Positions 1 through 9,427 of a DNA stretch of 64,000 nucleotides are shown piece by piece; the stretch's first letter is position 1; every line of letters begins with the position of its first letter. The translations under genes and the position numbers were made by a program. The notes beneath the pieces are model-generated. The model worked only from the letters and a program-made list of their open reading frames with translations. It was not told the DNA's origin and made no database searches. Source of the DNA: Fictibacillus arsenicus (GTDB taxonomy: Bacteria > Bacillota > Bacilli > Bacillales > Fictibacillaceae); assembly GCF_001642935.1 (NCBI RefSeq), contig NZ_CP016761.1:1798001-1862000 (forward strand), written 5' to 3'.

Positions 1-797
1 CGAACTTCACCATCAATATGTGTTAAAGAAATGACCGAAAAGTATTCTTTCTTTTCAGTTGTGATCATCTGCGGTTCATAACGTTTTTCAGCCAACTGAT
101 TCATAACTGACAAAAAGGCGTCAGCTACTTGATCTTTGATGGTTAAGCCTGCCCGTTCAAGTATTTCTTTTGCGATTAAAGGAGAAAAGCCGCTGAATCT
201 CGCAACAAGCTGTTTGTCCAATTTACCTTCATTCCAAGAAATTTTTGAAATAAATTCTTCTTTCTCAGAAATAGAATATGGATCTATTTTTTCCTGTGCA
301 GGAGGAAGCACATAAGAAAAGCCTGGCAGGACGGTTCTATGCCTGTTTTGAAAACTAGGAATATGTTTGATGCTGTCTATTATTTTCTCAGACTTTTCAT
401 CAATTAAAATAATGTTTGAGTGTCTTCCCATGATTTCCACATAAAGCACTTTTGTGGTCTCGTCTCCGATTTCATCCCTGTTTTTAACGGTAATCTTAAT
501 TATTCGTTCTACGTCCAGCTGTTCAATTTTTTCAATAAAAGCGCCTTCTAGATGTTTTCTGAGCAGCATGCAAAACATAGGAGGAGTGTCAGGATTTTCG
601 TATTGGTGTTCTGTAAGATGTATCCGTGCAAATGATGGATTTGCGGATATCAATAGCTTATGATTTTTTCCGTTTGAACGAATGGTAAATACTAGATCTG
701 TTTTATGAGGCTGATAAACTTTTGAAATCCGTCCGGATGTTAAAGTCTCCTGAAGTTCAGCAGTTACAGCACGTGTCATTATTCCATCAAAACTCAT
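1..797 (-). CDS. rqcH: Rqc2 homologue RqcH (YloA, NFACT family), N-terminal part
   Basis: The gene reads leftwards and runs off the left edge; about 265 codons of a protein usually near 570 residues are present. The translation begins MSFDGIMTRAVTAELQETL and continues through the NFACT-N region (segments such as MLLRKHLEGAFIEKIEQLD and VEIMGRHSNIILID). RqcH binds 50S subunits carrying stalled peptidyl-tRNA and adds C-terminal alanine tails that mark the chain for degradation; that role is family knowledge. The ATG at 797-795 has GAGGTG eight bases upstream. It is divergent from the Ca2+ ATPase gene, as in Bacillus. The catalytic coiled-coil and NFACT-R parts lie outside the window. Confidence 0.93.
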   Translation of the reverse strand, partial: MSFDGIMTRAVTAELQETLTSGRISKVYQPHKTDLVFTIRSNGKNHKLLISANPSFARIHLTEHQYENPDTPPMFCMLLRKHLEGAFIEKIEQLDVERIIKITVKNRDEIGDETTKVLYVEIMGRHSNIILIDEKSEKIIDSIKHIPSFQNRHRTVLPGFSYVLPPAQEKIDPYSISEKEEFISKISWNEGKLDKQLVARFSGFSPLIAKEILERAGLTIKDQVADAFLSVMNQLAEKRYEPQMITTEKKEYFSVISLTHIDGEV

Positions 798-826
798 GAT
801 AAGTTCACCTCTTATTTCTGATTCAT

Positions 827-855
827 AGTATAGCATTTTTGCGGACATGCCTGCA
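827..855 (-). promoter_or_regulatory. Putative SigmaA promoter for rqcH
   Basis: On the minus strand TGC-TATACT (extended -10, 832-827) lies 30 bases before the rqcH start. A poor -35 (TGCAGG, 855-850) sits 17 bases further upstream, so the extended -10 would carry recognition. Inference only. Confidence 0.4.
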
Positions 856-894
856 TATAAATGGCTTTAACTAATCTTATTAGAGGTGGAAGCT

Positions 895-3567
895 ATGAAT
901 TGGTACCAGCTGCCGCAAGACGAAATTGAATCAATACTCAACAGCAGGTTAGATGAAGGTCTAACGAAGAATGAGCAAGAAAAGCGATTGAAGCTTGATG
1001 GACCCAATCAGCTAGAAGAAGTTAAAAAGCAATCAGCTATTCTGATGTTCCTTGCACAGTTTAAGGATTTTATGGTGCTCGTGCTTTTGGCAGCAACATT
1101 GCTGTCTGGTTTTTTAGGCGAGTATCTGGATGCGATTGCTATTATCTTAATCGTTGTGATGAACGGAATTCTAGGGTTTATTCAAGAAAGAAAAGCAGAG
1201 AAATCCCTTGCTTCACTAAAAGAATTATCCGCTCCGACCGCACAGGTTTTAAGAGAAGGTAAGTGGGTTTCGATCGCAGCGAAAGATGTGGTTACAGGTG
1301 ATGTAGTAAAAATTAAGAGCGGTGACAGAGTTGGAGCAGACATTCGATTGCTCAAAACATCAGGCCTTCAAATTGAAGAGTCTGCTTTAACGGGTGAATC
1401 CGTTCCTGCCCAAAAGCATAACAATATTTTAACTGCAGACGAGCTTACACTTGGTGACCAGGATAACATGGCGTTTATGGGAACGATGGTAACTCGGGGG
1501 ACGGGACAAGGGATCGTAGTTGCAACTGGCATGAAGACTGAGATGGGGAAAATTGCTCACTTAATACAATCAGCTGAGAACTTGGCAACTCCTCTTCAGA
1601 TGAAACTTGAACAACTCGGAAAAATTTTGATCGCTCTGGCATTGCTGTTAACCGTTCTTGTTGTTTTAGCTGGGGTTTTGCAAGGGCACGATCTGTACAG
1701 CATGATTTTAGCAGGGGTTTCTTTGGCTGTTGCCGCAATACCTGAAGGGCTGCCTGCTATTGTTACGATTGCGCTCGCGCTTGGTGTACAAAAGATGATC
1801 CGTAAACGAGCGATTGTGCGCAAGCTCCCTTCGGTCGAAACACTCGGGTGTGCTACCGTAATCTGTTCCGACAAAACAGGAACGCTTACACAAAATAAAA
1901 TGACAGTGACTCGAATCTGGTCTCAAGGCAGACAGTGGATCGTAAATGATGATGGTTTTGAAGTTGCGGGATCAGGAATTAATGAAGACGGTAAGAGAGG
2001 AGATAAGCTTACTGAAGTTTTAGCTTATGCCGCTCTTTGTAACAACGCTACACTCGAGGAAGGCAAGAATGGTTCTTTTATAGAGGTTGGAGATCCGACA
2101 GAAACAGCTTTATTAGTCAGCGCTTATAAAGCTGGTATTACTAAAGAATCATTAAGTGAACAGTTTACGATTCAGCATGAGTTTCCTTTTGATTCAACAA
2201 GAAAAATGATGAGTGTAATTGTTCAGGATACAGAAGGGAATCAGATGCTCGTTGTAAAAGGAGCTCCTGATGTCTTAATGGAAAAAAGTGATTATATTGT
2301 ATGGGATGATAAGAAACAGTTAATTAAGCAAGCTCATAAAGAACGGATTAAAGAAGCGATCTATGCATTAGGAAGCCAAGCTTTGAGAACGATCGCTGTC
2401 GCTGTCCGGCCACTAAAGGAGGGGGAATATTACGCCCAAGCCTCCTTCGCAGAAAGAAGCCTCACTTTTGTCGGACTTCAAGGAATGATGGATCCGCCTC
2501 GTCCAGAAGTAGAAGAAAGTATAAGAGACTGCCAGACTGCAGGTATTAAAACGATTATGATCACAGGTGACCATGTAGTAACTGCAGCGAGCATCGCCAA
2601 AAAGCTGAACATGCTTCCTGAAGGCGGCAGAGTGATGGAAGGTGCCGAGTTAGCGCAGCTTAATGACGAAGAACTGGACAAAGTTTCAGAGAATGTTTAC
2701 GTGTATGCGCGAGTATCACCGGAACATAAATTGAAAATTGTAAAGTCTCTGCAGAGAAAAGGCCATGTAGTAGCGATGACGGGTGACGGGGTGAATGACG
2801 CCCCTGCCATTAAGTCGGCTAATATTGGAATTGCTATGGGGATCACCGGAACAGATGTGGCAAAAGAAGCTTCTTCTCTTGTACTGGGGGATGATAACTT
2901 CGCAACCATTCGTTCAGCCATAGAAGAAGGAAGAAACATCTATGAAAATATCCGTAAGTTTATTCGATATCTATTAGCTTCAAACGTCGGAGAAATTCTC
3001 GTCATGCTTTTTGCGATGATCATGGGACTGCCTTTGCCTCTCGTACCGATTCAAATTTTGTGGGTGAACCTCGTTACAGACGGACTGCCTGCAATGGCTT
3101 TGGGTGTGGACCAGGCAGAAGAAGACGTCATGAGACGTAAACCACGGCAAGCAAAAGAAGGGGTCTTCTCAAGAGGACTCGGATGGAAGATTGTTTCCCG
3201 CGGATTTTTAATAGGGGCAGCAACGATTCTCGCATTCTGGGTAACTTTAAAAGAAAATCCAGATCAGTTGATCGTGGCACAGTCAGTCGCGTTTGCTACA
3301 CTTGTTATGGCGCAATTAATTCATGTGTTTGACTGCAGAAGTGAACGTTCGGTTTTCCACAGAAACCCGTTTCAAAACGGATATCTTGTTCTAGCAGTCA
3401 TCTCATCGATTTTACTTCTGCTTGTCGTAATGTATGTCCAGCCTTTACAAGAGATTTTCCACACTGTACCGCTGTCACTAAGACAATGGCTGCTCGTAAT
3501 GGGCATGGCATCTATACCGACATTTGCTTTAGCAGGTTTTCAGCTGTTTAAAAGAGAAATAAGATAA
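895..3567 (+). CDS. yloB: P-type Ca2+-transporting ATPase (YloB)
   Basis: An 890-residue P2A-type ATPase that pumps Ca2+ across the cytoplasmic membrane. Visible signatures are the actuator loop TGES (about 166-169), the phosphorylation motif CSDKTGTLT with Asp near 326, the transport-site segment [18 protein letters not shown] in M4, the hinge TGDGVNDAP (about 629) and a C-terminal bundle of hydrophobic helices including [18 protein letters not shown]. An in-frame GTG at 886 lies inside the AGAGGTG Shine-Dalgarno, so the ATG at 895 is the start. In B. subtilis the orthologue is expressed during sporulation; nothing seen here proves that. A terminator follows directly, so it is likely monocistronic. 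Confidence 0.93.
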   Translation: MNWYQLPQDEIESILNSRLDEGLTKNEQEKRLKLDGPNQLEEVKKQSAILMFLAQFKDFMVLVLLAATLLSGFLGEYLDAIAIILIVVMNGILGFIQERKAEKSLASLKELSAPTAQVLREGKWVSIAAKDVVTGDVVKIKSGDRVGADIRLLKTSGLQIEESALTGESVPAQKHNNILTADELTLGDQDNMAFMGTMVTRGTGQGIVVATGMKTEMGKIAHLIQSAENLATPLQMKLEQLGKILIALALLLTVLVVLAGVLQGHDLYSMILAGVSLAVAAIPEGLPAIVTIALALGVQKMIRKRAIVRKLPSVETLGCATVICSDKTGTLTQNKMTVTRIWSQGRQWIVNDDGFEVAGSGINEDGKRGDKLTEVLAYAALCNNATLEEGKNGSFIEVGDPTETALLVSAYKAGITKESLSEQFTIQHEFPFDSTRKMMSVIVQDTEGNQMLVVKGAPDVLMEKSDYIVWDDKKQLIKQAHKERIKEAIYALGSQALRTIAVAVRPLKEGEYYAQASFAERSLTFVGLQGMMDPPRPEVEESIRDCQTAGIKTIMITGDHVVTAASIAKKLNMLPEGGRVMEGAELAQLNDEELDKVSENVYVYARVSPEHKLKIVKSLQRKGHVVAMTGDGVNDAPAIKSANIGIAMGITGTDVAKEASSLVLGDDNFATIRSAIEEGRNIYENIRKFIRYLLASNVGEILVMLFAMIMGLPLPLVPIQILWVNLVTDGLPAMALGVDQAEEDVMRRKPRQAKEGVFSRGLGWKIVSRGFLIGAATILAFWVTLKENPDQLIVAQSVAFATLVMAQLIHVFDCRSERSVFHRNPFQNGYLVLAVISSILLLLVVMYVQPLQEIFHTVPLSLRQWLLVMGMASIPTFALAGFQLFKREIR

Positions 3568-3571
3568 ATAG

Positions 3572-3617
3572 AAAGCTGGCTCACTTTTTTTAGGAGCCAG
3601 CTTCGTTTGTTTTTTAC
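3572..3617 (+). terminator. Intrinsic terminator after yloB
   Basis: A ten-base-pair stem, AAGCTGGCTC (3573-3582) with GAGCCAGCTT (3594-3603), is followed by a T-rich tract ending TTTTTT. Confidence 0.85.
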
Positions 3618-3651
3618 TAAAAAACAAGCAAGTTCTGAAAAGAATTTGCTC

Positions 3652-3763
3652 GATTTATGCTCGCCCGGGAAGATTTACGAGCGGTTCCCAGGATTTACGA
3701 GCGAATCATAAACTTTACGGTGTTCAACGAGATAAATGAGCTTCCAAGAAGTTATAAATCCGA
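3652..3763 (+). repeat. Periodic array A: about 20-base period, word GATTTACGAGCG
   Basis: GATTTACGAGCG occurs at 3672 and 3692. Degenerate forms occur at 3652 (GATTTATGCTCG), 3712 (ACTTTACGGTG), 3731 (GATAAATGAGC) and 3753 (TATAAATCCGA). Spacings are 20, 20, 20, 19 and 22 bases. The array fills the gap between yloB and remA where Bacillus usually carries yicC. The rest of this 383-base gap holds only the yloB terminator and the remA promoter. Confidence 0.6.
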
Positions 3764-3823
3764 TCGCTTTAAAGAGTCCCATGCTAATTATTGATGATAT
3801 TTCCTCAAATTGAGGGAAAATAG

Positions 3824-3852
3824 TTTAGATTCTCGATTTTGTGTGCTAAAAT
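3824..3852 (+). promoter_or_regulatory. Putative SigmaA promoter for remA-gmk-rpoZ
   Basis: TTTAGA (3824-3829), a 17-base spacer and TAAAAT (3847-3852) lie about 100 bases before remA. Confidence 0.5.
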
Positions 3853-3950
3853 ATAGGAACATGTGTACAGTTTTTCACAATATCGTGCAATTAGCGTATG
3901 ACCCGTTATTCCATTTGGCTAGAATAGTAGCAGGTTAGGGGCGGTTAAAG

Positions 3951-4208
3951 ATGAAATTAATTAATATTGGTTACGGAAATATTGTTGCTGCTCACCGGAT
4001 TATTGCGGTAGTCAGTCCAGAATCTGCACCGATAAAACGATTAATCACGGTCGCAAGAGAAAAGAATATGCTGATTGATGCTACATATGGCCGCAGAACG
4101 AGAGCGGTCGTTGTGACCGACAGTGATCATGTCATTCTGTCGGCTGTACAGCCAGAAACTGTAGCTCACAGACTGATGTCGGTTGATGAGGGCTCAGAAG
4201 AAAGTTAG
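3951..4208 (+). CDS. remA: Extracellular matrix regulator RemA (YlzA, DUF370)
   Basis: An 85-residue protein beginning [20 protein letters not shown], matching the RemA/DUF370 family in length and in the conserved core [24 protein letters not shown]. RemA is a DNA-binding activator of matrix (eps, tapA) and osmoprotection genes in B. subtilis and assembles into ring-like oligomers. It sits directly upstream of gmk as in other Bacilli. In those genomes yicC normally precedes it; here the upstream gap holds no such gene. The start ATG has a GGGGCGG-type binding site upstream. Confidence 0.93.
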   Translation: MKLINIGYGNIVAAHRIIAVVSPESAPIKRLITVAREKNMLIDATYGRRTRAVVVTDSDHVILSAVQPETVAHRLMSVDEGSEES

Positions 4209-4223
4209 GTTGTGGAGGTTTAT

Positions 4224-4841
4224 ATGGAAAAAGAAAGAGGCATTCTGTTTGTGCTATCCGGTCCTTCTGGTGTAGGGAAGGGTACTGTATGTAAAGCACT
4301 TCGAGAACAAAAGCTGGACATTCAATACTCAGTCTCAGCCACGACGAGGCAGCCGCGTGAAGGCGAACGACATGGGGTAGAATACTTCTTTAAAACAAAA
4401 GAAGAATTTCTGAGCATGATTGAAAATAAAGAATTGCTCGAGTGGGCAGAATATGTCGGCAACTATTATGGAACGCCGATCGAATATGTGAACCGCACAC
4501 TTGATGAAGGCAAAGACGTTATTTTAGAGATTGAAGTTCAAGGTGCACTTCAAGTGAAAAATATTTTTCCGGAAGGTGTATTTATCTTCTTAACACCACC
4601 TAGTCTTGATGAACTAAGAAGCCGTATTGTCGGGCGGGGCACTGAAACAGAAGATTTGATAAACAATCGCATGTCAGTTGCCAAAGAAGAGATCGAGCTT
4701 ATGAAGCACTATGACTATTCTGTGGTTAATGATGAGATTGATTCAGCATGTAACCGAATTAAAGCTATCATTACAACTGAACATTGTCGTGTTGACAGAG
4801 TTCGTCCGAAATACCAAAAAATTTTAGGAGATGACCAATAA
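4224..4841 (+). CDS. gmk: Guanylate kinase
   Basis: A 205-residue kinase converting GMP and ATP to GDP and ADP in the cytoplasm. The P-loop GPSGVGKGT is at about residues 13-21. The GMP-binding segment [21 protein letters not shown] and the lid region [16 protein letters not shown] are recognisable. An in-frame GTG at 4212 lies in the GTGGAGG ribosome binding site; the ATG at 4224 has the correct spacing and gives the usual family length. Its stop codon overlaps the rpoZ start (TAATG), indicating translational coupling. Confidence 0.95.
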   Translation: MEKERGILFVLSGPSGVGKGTVCKALREQKLDIQYSVSATTRQPREGERHGVEYFFKTKEEFLSMIENKELLEWAEYVGNYYGTPIEYVNRTLDEGKDVILEIEVQGALQVKNIFPEGVFIFLTPPSLDELRSRIVGRGTETEDLINNRMSVAKEEIELMKHYDYSVVNDEIDSACNRIKAIITTEHCRVDRVRPKYQKILGDDQ

Positions 4842-5047
4842 TGCTATATCCATCCATCGATTCTCTTATGGAAAAGATAGACTCAAAATACTCACTTGTA
4901 ACACTTAGTTCAAAACGTGCAAGAGAAATTCAAAAGTATGGCAACCAGCAGATTGCTAAACCTGTATCATACAAGTTTGTTGGTAAAGCACTTGAAGAAA
5001 TTCAATCTGGTATCTTAACAAAAGTTGGGGAAACACCTGCTGATTAA
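4841..5047 (+). CDS. rpoZ: RNA polymerase omega subunit
   Basis: A 68-residue omega subunit that helps beta-prime fold and assemble into RNA polymerase. The sequence [19 protein letters not shown] followed by a segment with KRAREIQ is characteristic of Bacillus RpoZ. The start overlaps the gmk stop by one base, with TAGGAG upstream inside gmk. It is the last gene of the remA-gmk-rpoZ unit; a terminator follows within 25 bases. Confidence 0.95.
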   Translation: MLYPSIDSLMEKIDSKYSLVTLSSKRAREIQKYGNQQIAKPVSYKFVGKALEEIQSGILTKVGETPAD

Positions 5048-5068
5048 TATATAGAACCTGAAAAAATA

Positions 5069-5099
5069 TACAACCTTGTCTAAAGGTTGTTATTTTTTT
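5069..5099 (+). terminator. Intrinsic terminator after rpoZ
   Basis: ACAACCTT (5070-5077) pairs with AAGGTTGT (5083-5090), followed by TATTTTTTT. Confidence 0.85.
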
Positions 5100-5102
5100 G
5101 TT

Positions 5103-5222
5103 CTACTTTCAGAAAGTATAACTTGTTAGCAAGATGATTTTCGACGTAGCAAAACAAGTTTAGGTCGAAAGTGTAAGCGCAACTAAGGCTGAAGCGAAAG
5201 GCTTGGCGTCAGCCAAGTTTTC
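5103..5222 (+). repeat. Structured intergenic element with interleaved inverted pairs
   Basis: About 120 bases follow the rpoZ terminator and contain several inverted pairs: ACTTTC/GAAAGT (5105-5117), AACTTGTT (5120-5127) with AACAAGTT (5153-5160), TTTCGAC (5139-5145) with GTCGAAA (5164-5170), and CTTGGC/GCCAAG around 5202-5217. The second and third pairs interleave. It resembles short dispersed Bacillus intergenic repeats, but only one copy lies in this window, so its repeat nature is inferred. No coding capacity seen. Confidence 0.45.
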
Positions 5223-5241
5223 TTTATAAAAATTCATAAAG

Positions 5242-5270
5242 TTTTTTAATACATATAAATGCTGTAAAAT
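5242..5270 (+). promoter_or_regulatory. Possible promoter for the coaBC operon
   Basis: TAAAAT at 5265-5270 lies 44 bases before coaBC, but the -35 position (TTTTTT, 5242-5247) is poor. Confidence 0.35.
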
Positions 5271-5313
5271 AGATGTGAATTGTTAAGCAAATGAGCGGCG
5301 GAAGGGGTTTATT

Positions 5314-6522
5314 ATGGAAAAGAAAAAAATATTGCTTGCTGTTTCAGGCGGAATCGCTGCCTATAAAGCAGCTCCCGTAGCAAGTAAATTATATCAAAGC
5401 GGATATGAAGTGAAAGTTATACTCACAGAATCTGCCCAGAAATTCATTACACCGTTAACCTTTCAAACGCTGACAAGACAAGCTGTATATACAGATACGT
5501 TTGAGGAAAGAGAACCTTCAATTGTCAGTCATATCGATCTTGCAGATTGGGCAGACCTTGTACTGATCGCTCCTGCTACTGCGAACGTTATCGGGAAACT
5601 GGCAAACGGCATCGCGGACGATATGCTGACTACAACATTACTTGCAACAAAAGCAGATGTGCTGATCGCGCCTGCTATGAATGTAAATATGTTTAATCAT
5701 CCAGCTGTAAAAAAGAACATGGAAACTCTTGCTGTGTTCGGGTGGCGGTTTATTGAGCCGAATGAAGGACTCCTTGCCTGCGGATGGATTGGCAAAGGAA
5801 GACTTGCTGAACCAGAGGAACTCATAAATGCTGTTCATATGTACTTTAAGGAAAAAAGTGAAGATCAGATAATGCCTCTTTCAGGAAAGAAAGTCATGGT
5901 AACAGCTGGTCCTACACGAGAGGAACTGGACCCAGTACGTTATTTTACAAACCATTCCTCAGGAAAAATGGGATATGCGATTGCTTCTGCAGCAAAAAAA
6001 CTTGGAGCAGAAGTAACTTTAGTAACGGGTCCTACATCACTTGAAATACCATCAGGAGTACAAGTTGAAAGAGTCATTTCTGCAAAAGAAATGTTTGATA
6101 AAACAATCAGTCATTACCGAGATCAAGATATCGTCATTAAATGTGCAGCCGTAGCAGATTATACACCTGTTACTGTTCATTCAAATAAGTTTAAGAAAAA
6201 GAATGATACGTGGACGATTGAACTAAAGAAAACAGATGATATTTTAAAAGCGCTTGGCGAGAGAAAAGAACATCAAATTCTCGTTGGATTTGCTGCGGAA
6301 ACTGAAAATCTTGAAGACTATACAAAAGATAAATTAGTAAGAAAGAATTTGGACATGGTAGTTGGAAACGATGTATCAAAAGAAGGGTCCGGTTTTGGAA
6401 GTGATACAAACGAAATTATCATGATTAAAAAAGATGGCTCTATACGGCCGCTGCCAATTCTTACAAAAGAACAAGCAGCGAATGAAATATTAGAAGAAGT
6501 GATGGAAATGATGAAAAGATGA
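5314..6522 (+). CDS. coaBC: Bifunctional phosphopantothenoylcysteine decarboxylase / phosphopantothenate-cysteine ligase
   Basis: A 402-residue fusion catalysing two consecutive steps of coenzyme A synthesis. The N-terminal CoaC flavoprotein shows catalytic His near 73 (SHIDLADWADLVLIAPATAN), the PAMN motif with Asn near 123, and the flap cysteine near 156 in LACGWIGKGR. The CoaB half begins near residue 190 with VTAGPTREELDPVRYFTNHS. Length and domain order are normal. It heads a packed operon: its last codons overlap the priA start (ATGA). Confidence 0.95.
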   Translation: MEKKKILLAVSGGIAAYKAAPVASKLYQSGYEVKVILTESAQKFITPLTFQTLTRQAVYTDTFEEREPSIVSHIDLADWADLVLIAPATANVIGKLANGIADDMLTTTLLATKADVLIAPAMNVNMFNHPAVKKNMETLAVFGWRFIEPNEGLLACGWIGKGRLAEPEELINAVHMYFKEKSEDQIMPLSGKKVMVTAGPTREELDPVRYFTNHSSGKMGYAIASAAKKLGAEVTLVTGPTSLEIPSGVQVERVISAKEMFDKTISHYRDQDIVIKCAAVADYTPVTVHSNKFKKKNDTWTIELKKTDDILKALGERKEHQILVGFAAETENLEDYTKDKLVRKNLDMVVGNDVSKEGSGFGSDTNEIIMIKKDGSIRPLPILTKEQAANEILEEVMEMMKR

Positions 6523-8927
6523 TTGCGGCAGTCGTTGTTGACGTCCCTTCAGGCAGTGTAAATAAGACGTTTGATTATAAGGTTCCTCCAGGGTTGGAGA
6601 ATTGGGCTGAACCAGGTATGCGTGTGATCGTGCCGTTCGGACCAAGAAAACTTCAAGGCTTTATATTAGCAGTAAAGCAATCGTCTTCTGTAAAAGGTAT
6701 AAAAAACATCACAGAAATACTCGATCCTCTTCCTGTCCTTACGCCGGAACTAATAGATCTAGGCCAATGGCTGGCAGAGAACACGCTAAGTTTTTATATC
6801 ACTGCTTATCAGGCAATGCTTCCTGCAGCAATGAAAGCAACTTACGAAAAATTTTTTACAGTACTTAGGCCGGAAATGTTATCGAGTGAAGTGTCTGTTC
6901 TTTTCTCCGCGAGTGGAGAACTAAGCTTAAACGAGGTAACAAAAAACCATGTTCATCTGCTCAAGAAGCTTCAGGAACTGACAAAAACAGGAGTCTTGGA
7001 TGTTGTCTATAAAGTAAAAGACAAAGCAAACAAAAAGAAAGTCAAATTTGTTTCACTAGGAAACAAAACTGAAGCCGAAGAACTCCTGAACCAAAATGGC
7101 AAAAGAGCTGAAAAACAAAAAGCTGTAATTTCAGAACTTTTAAGCAGACCTCCAGGCGAATATTCTCTGCAGGAAATTCTTCATGAGACAGGTGCTTCCC
7201 TATCTTCAGTTCAGTCGCTTTGTAAAAAAGGTGCCGTGTATATCGAAGAAAAGGAAGTATACAGAGATCCTTACCAAGGGAGAAACATCAAACAGACCGA
7301 ACCGCTTCCTTTAACGGAAAACCAGCAAAATGCCATAACTCCGGTTTTAGATTCTATTGAAAACAATGAACATCAAACCATACTCGTTCATGGTGTTACC
7401 GGAAGCGGAAAGACAGAGATCTACCTTCAATCTATTCAATCTGTCTTAGATAAAGGGAAGGAAGCTATCGTACTAGTTCCGGAGATCTCGCTCACACCTC
7501 AGATGGTCAACAGATTTAAAGGACGATTCGGAAGCTCTGTTGCAGTATTGCACAGTGCTTTGTCTATTGGAGAGAAGTACGATGAATGGAGAAAGATCCT
7601 TCGAAAAGAAGTTTCAGTAGTTGTTGGTGCTCGGTCTGCCGTTTTTGCACCTTTTGAAAATTTAGGAATCGTTATCATAGATGAGGAACATGAATCAAGC
7701 TATAAGCAGGAAGATCATCCACGCTATCATGCAAGAGATGTAGCGATCTGGAGAGGAAAGTATCATTCTTGCCCGATTGTACTTGGAAGTGCAACACCTG
7801 CTTTGGAAACTTATGCAAGAGCACAAAAAGGACGCTATCAACTTGCTGAATTAAGTTCCCGTGTTCATTCAAATCCGATGCCTGAAGTGACTATTGTGGA
7901 TATGAGGGATGAGTTGAAAAAAGGAAACCGCTCGATGTTTTCTAATGAATTAATGGAAAAACTAAAAGCTGGAATTGAAAAAGGAGAGCAATCTGTTCTT
8001 TTTCTTAACCGGCGCGGCTATGCTTCATTCATATTGTGCAGAGATTGCGGATATGTAGCGCAATGTCCGCATTGCGATATTTCTTTAACCTATCACAAAA
8101 GATACGGTGAATTAAAATGCCACTATTGCGGTTATAAAGAGATTACTCCGTCCGCATGTCCTTCGTGTTCCTCAGAACATATTCGTTTTTTCGGAACAGG
8201 AACGCAAAAGGTAGAAGAAGAGCTTGCTAAAGTTCTTCCTGAAGCTAGAGTCATTAGGATGGACGTAGATACAACATCTAAAAAAGGAAGCCACGAAAAA
8301 CTGCTTACTTCTTTTGGGGAAGGTGAAGCAGATATATTGCTTGGCACACAGATGATCGCAAAAGGACTTGATTTCCCAAAGGTAACATTAGTAGGCGTTT
8401 TGGCTGCTGATACGATGCTGCATTTGCCTGATTTCAGAGCGTCTGAAAAAACATTTCAGCTTCTTACACAAGTGAGCGGCCGGGCAGGGAGGCATGAGCT
8501 GGAAGGGAAAGTGATTGTTCAAGGATATGACGTTGAACATTACAGCATCCAGCTAGCTTCACAGCATGATTATCTCAGTTTTTATAATCATGAAATGAAA
8601 ACAAGGAAACTGCATCAATACCCGCCATTTTATTATTTGGGCCTTCTTACCTTCAGTCACCTGGAATTGATGCAGGTTGTTGAAGCAAGTGAAAAGGCAG
8701 CAAGCTTTTTGTCAAAAAGGCTGTCACCTGACAGTCTCCTGCTTGGCCCTGTTACGTCACCGATCGCACGTGTGAAGGATAGATATCGGTACCAGGTAAT
8801 GATAAAATACAAAAATGAACCAGAGCTTAGAAATTGGTTTGAAGAAATAATAGCCCATTTTCAAAAAGATAAAAGTATAAAAGATCTGCAGATTACTGGA
8901 GAGTTAAATGCCCAGACACTTATGTAG
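6519..8927 (+). CDS. priA: Primosomal protein N', replication restart helicase PriA
   Basis: An 802-residue SF2 helicase that reloads the replisome at stalled forks. Walker A HGVTGSGKTEIYL is near residues 291-303, the DEEH box near 388, and the paired zinc-binding cysteines begin near residue 507 (CRDCGYVAQCPHC) and continue through CHYCGYKE and ACPSC. The N-terminal MIAAVVVDVPSGSVNKTFDY is the 3'-OH DNA-binding domain. Its start overlaps the coaBC stop by four bases. Full length, no disruption. Confidence 0.95.
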   Translation: MIAAVVVDVPSGSVNKTFDYKVPPGLENWAEPGMRVIVPFGPRKLQGFILAVKQSSSVKGIKNITEILDPLPVLTPELIDLGQWLAENTLSFYITAYQAMLPAAMKATYEKFFTVLRPEMLSSEVSVLFSASGELSLNEVTKNHVHLLKKLQELTKTGVLDVVYKVKDKANKKKVKFVSLGNKTEAEELLNQNGKRAEKQKAVISELLSRPPGEYSLQEILHETGASLSSVQSLCKKGAVYIEEKEVYRDPYQGRNIKQTEPLPLTENQQNAITPVLDSIENNEHQTILVHGVTGSGKTEIYLQSIQSVLDKGKEAIVLVPEISLTPQMVNRFKGRFGSSVAVLHSALSIGEKYDEWRKILRKEVSVVVGARSAVFAPFENLGIVIIDEEHESSYKQEDHPRYHARDVAIWRGKYHSCPIVLGSATPALETYARAQKGRYQLAELSSRVHSNPMPEVTIVDMRDELKKGNRSMFSNELMEKLKAGIEKGEQSVLFLNRRGYASFILCRDCGYVAQCPHCDISLTYHKRYGELKCHYCGYKEITPSACPSCSSEHIRFFGTGTQKVEEELAKVLPEARVIRMDVDTTSKKGSHEKLLTSFGEGEADILLGTQMIAKGLDFPKVTLVGVLAADTMLHLPDFRASEKTFQLLTQVSGRAGRHELEGKVIVQGYDVEHYSIQLASQHDYLSFYNHEMKTRKLHQYPPFYYLGLLTFSHLELMQVVEASEKAASFLSKRLSPDSLLLGPVTSPIARVKDRYRYQVMIKYKNEPELRNWFEEIIAHFQKDKSIKDLQITGELNAQTLM

Positions 8928-8948
8928 CAGTTAGGAGAATAGAATACG

Positions 8949-9422
8949 ATGACAATTCTTAAGATTGTAGAACACCCAGATCCAGTTTTAGAAACAGAAT
9001 GTGAACCGGTAACAGCGTTCGATAAAAAGTTAAAAAAACTGATAAACGATATGTTTGATACGATGTATGATGCAGAAGGAGTAGGTCTTGCAGCTCCTCA
9101 GATCGGGATTGCTAAACAGATCGCAGTTGTAGATGTTGGTGATGAAGAGGGACAAATCGTGTTGATCAATCCGGTCGTAACAGCAGCTACCGGAAGCCAG
9201 ACTGGACCAGAAGGCTGCTTAAGTTTCCCCGGGCTCTTCGGTGAGGTTGAACGCCCTTTTGAAGTAACTGTGAAAGCACAAGATGAGAACGGAAAAGAAT
9301 TTACTATAAAAGCAAACGATTTTCTTGCCAGGGCACTTCTGCATGAGATCGATCACCTGCATGGCATTTTGTTTACATCTAAAGTAATCGCTTATTACGA
9401 AAACGAGGAAATGGAGAGATAG
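8949..9422 (+). CDS. def: Peptide deformylase
   Basis: A 157-residue metalloenzyme removing the N-formyl group from nascent proteins at the ribosome. All three motifs are intact: [10 protein letters not shown] (about 44-53), EGCLSFPG with metal-ligand Cys90, and [10 protein letters not shown] with His132, Glu133 and His136. TAGGAG lies upstream of the ATG. It is followed six bases later by fmt, the enzyme that adds the formyl group to initiator tRNA, the usual pairing. Confidence 0.96.
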   Translation: MTILKIVEHPDPVLETECEPVTAFDKKLKKLINDMFDTMYDAEGVGLAAPQIGIAKQIAVVDVGDEEGQIVLINPVVTAATGSQTGPEGCLSFPGLFGEVERPFEVTVKAQDENGKEFTIKANDFLARALLHEIDHLHGILFTSKVIAYYENEEMER

Positions 9423-9427
9423 GTTAC

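Noticed and set aside
454-663. Small + strand frame inside rqcH
   Set aside because: Antisense shadow of the rqcH coding sequence; no binding site or recognisable protein.
886-894. GTG start for the Ca2+ ATPase
   Set aside because: The GTG is part of the AGAGGTG ribosome binding site of the ATG at 895.
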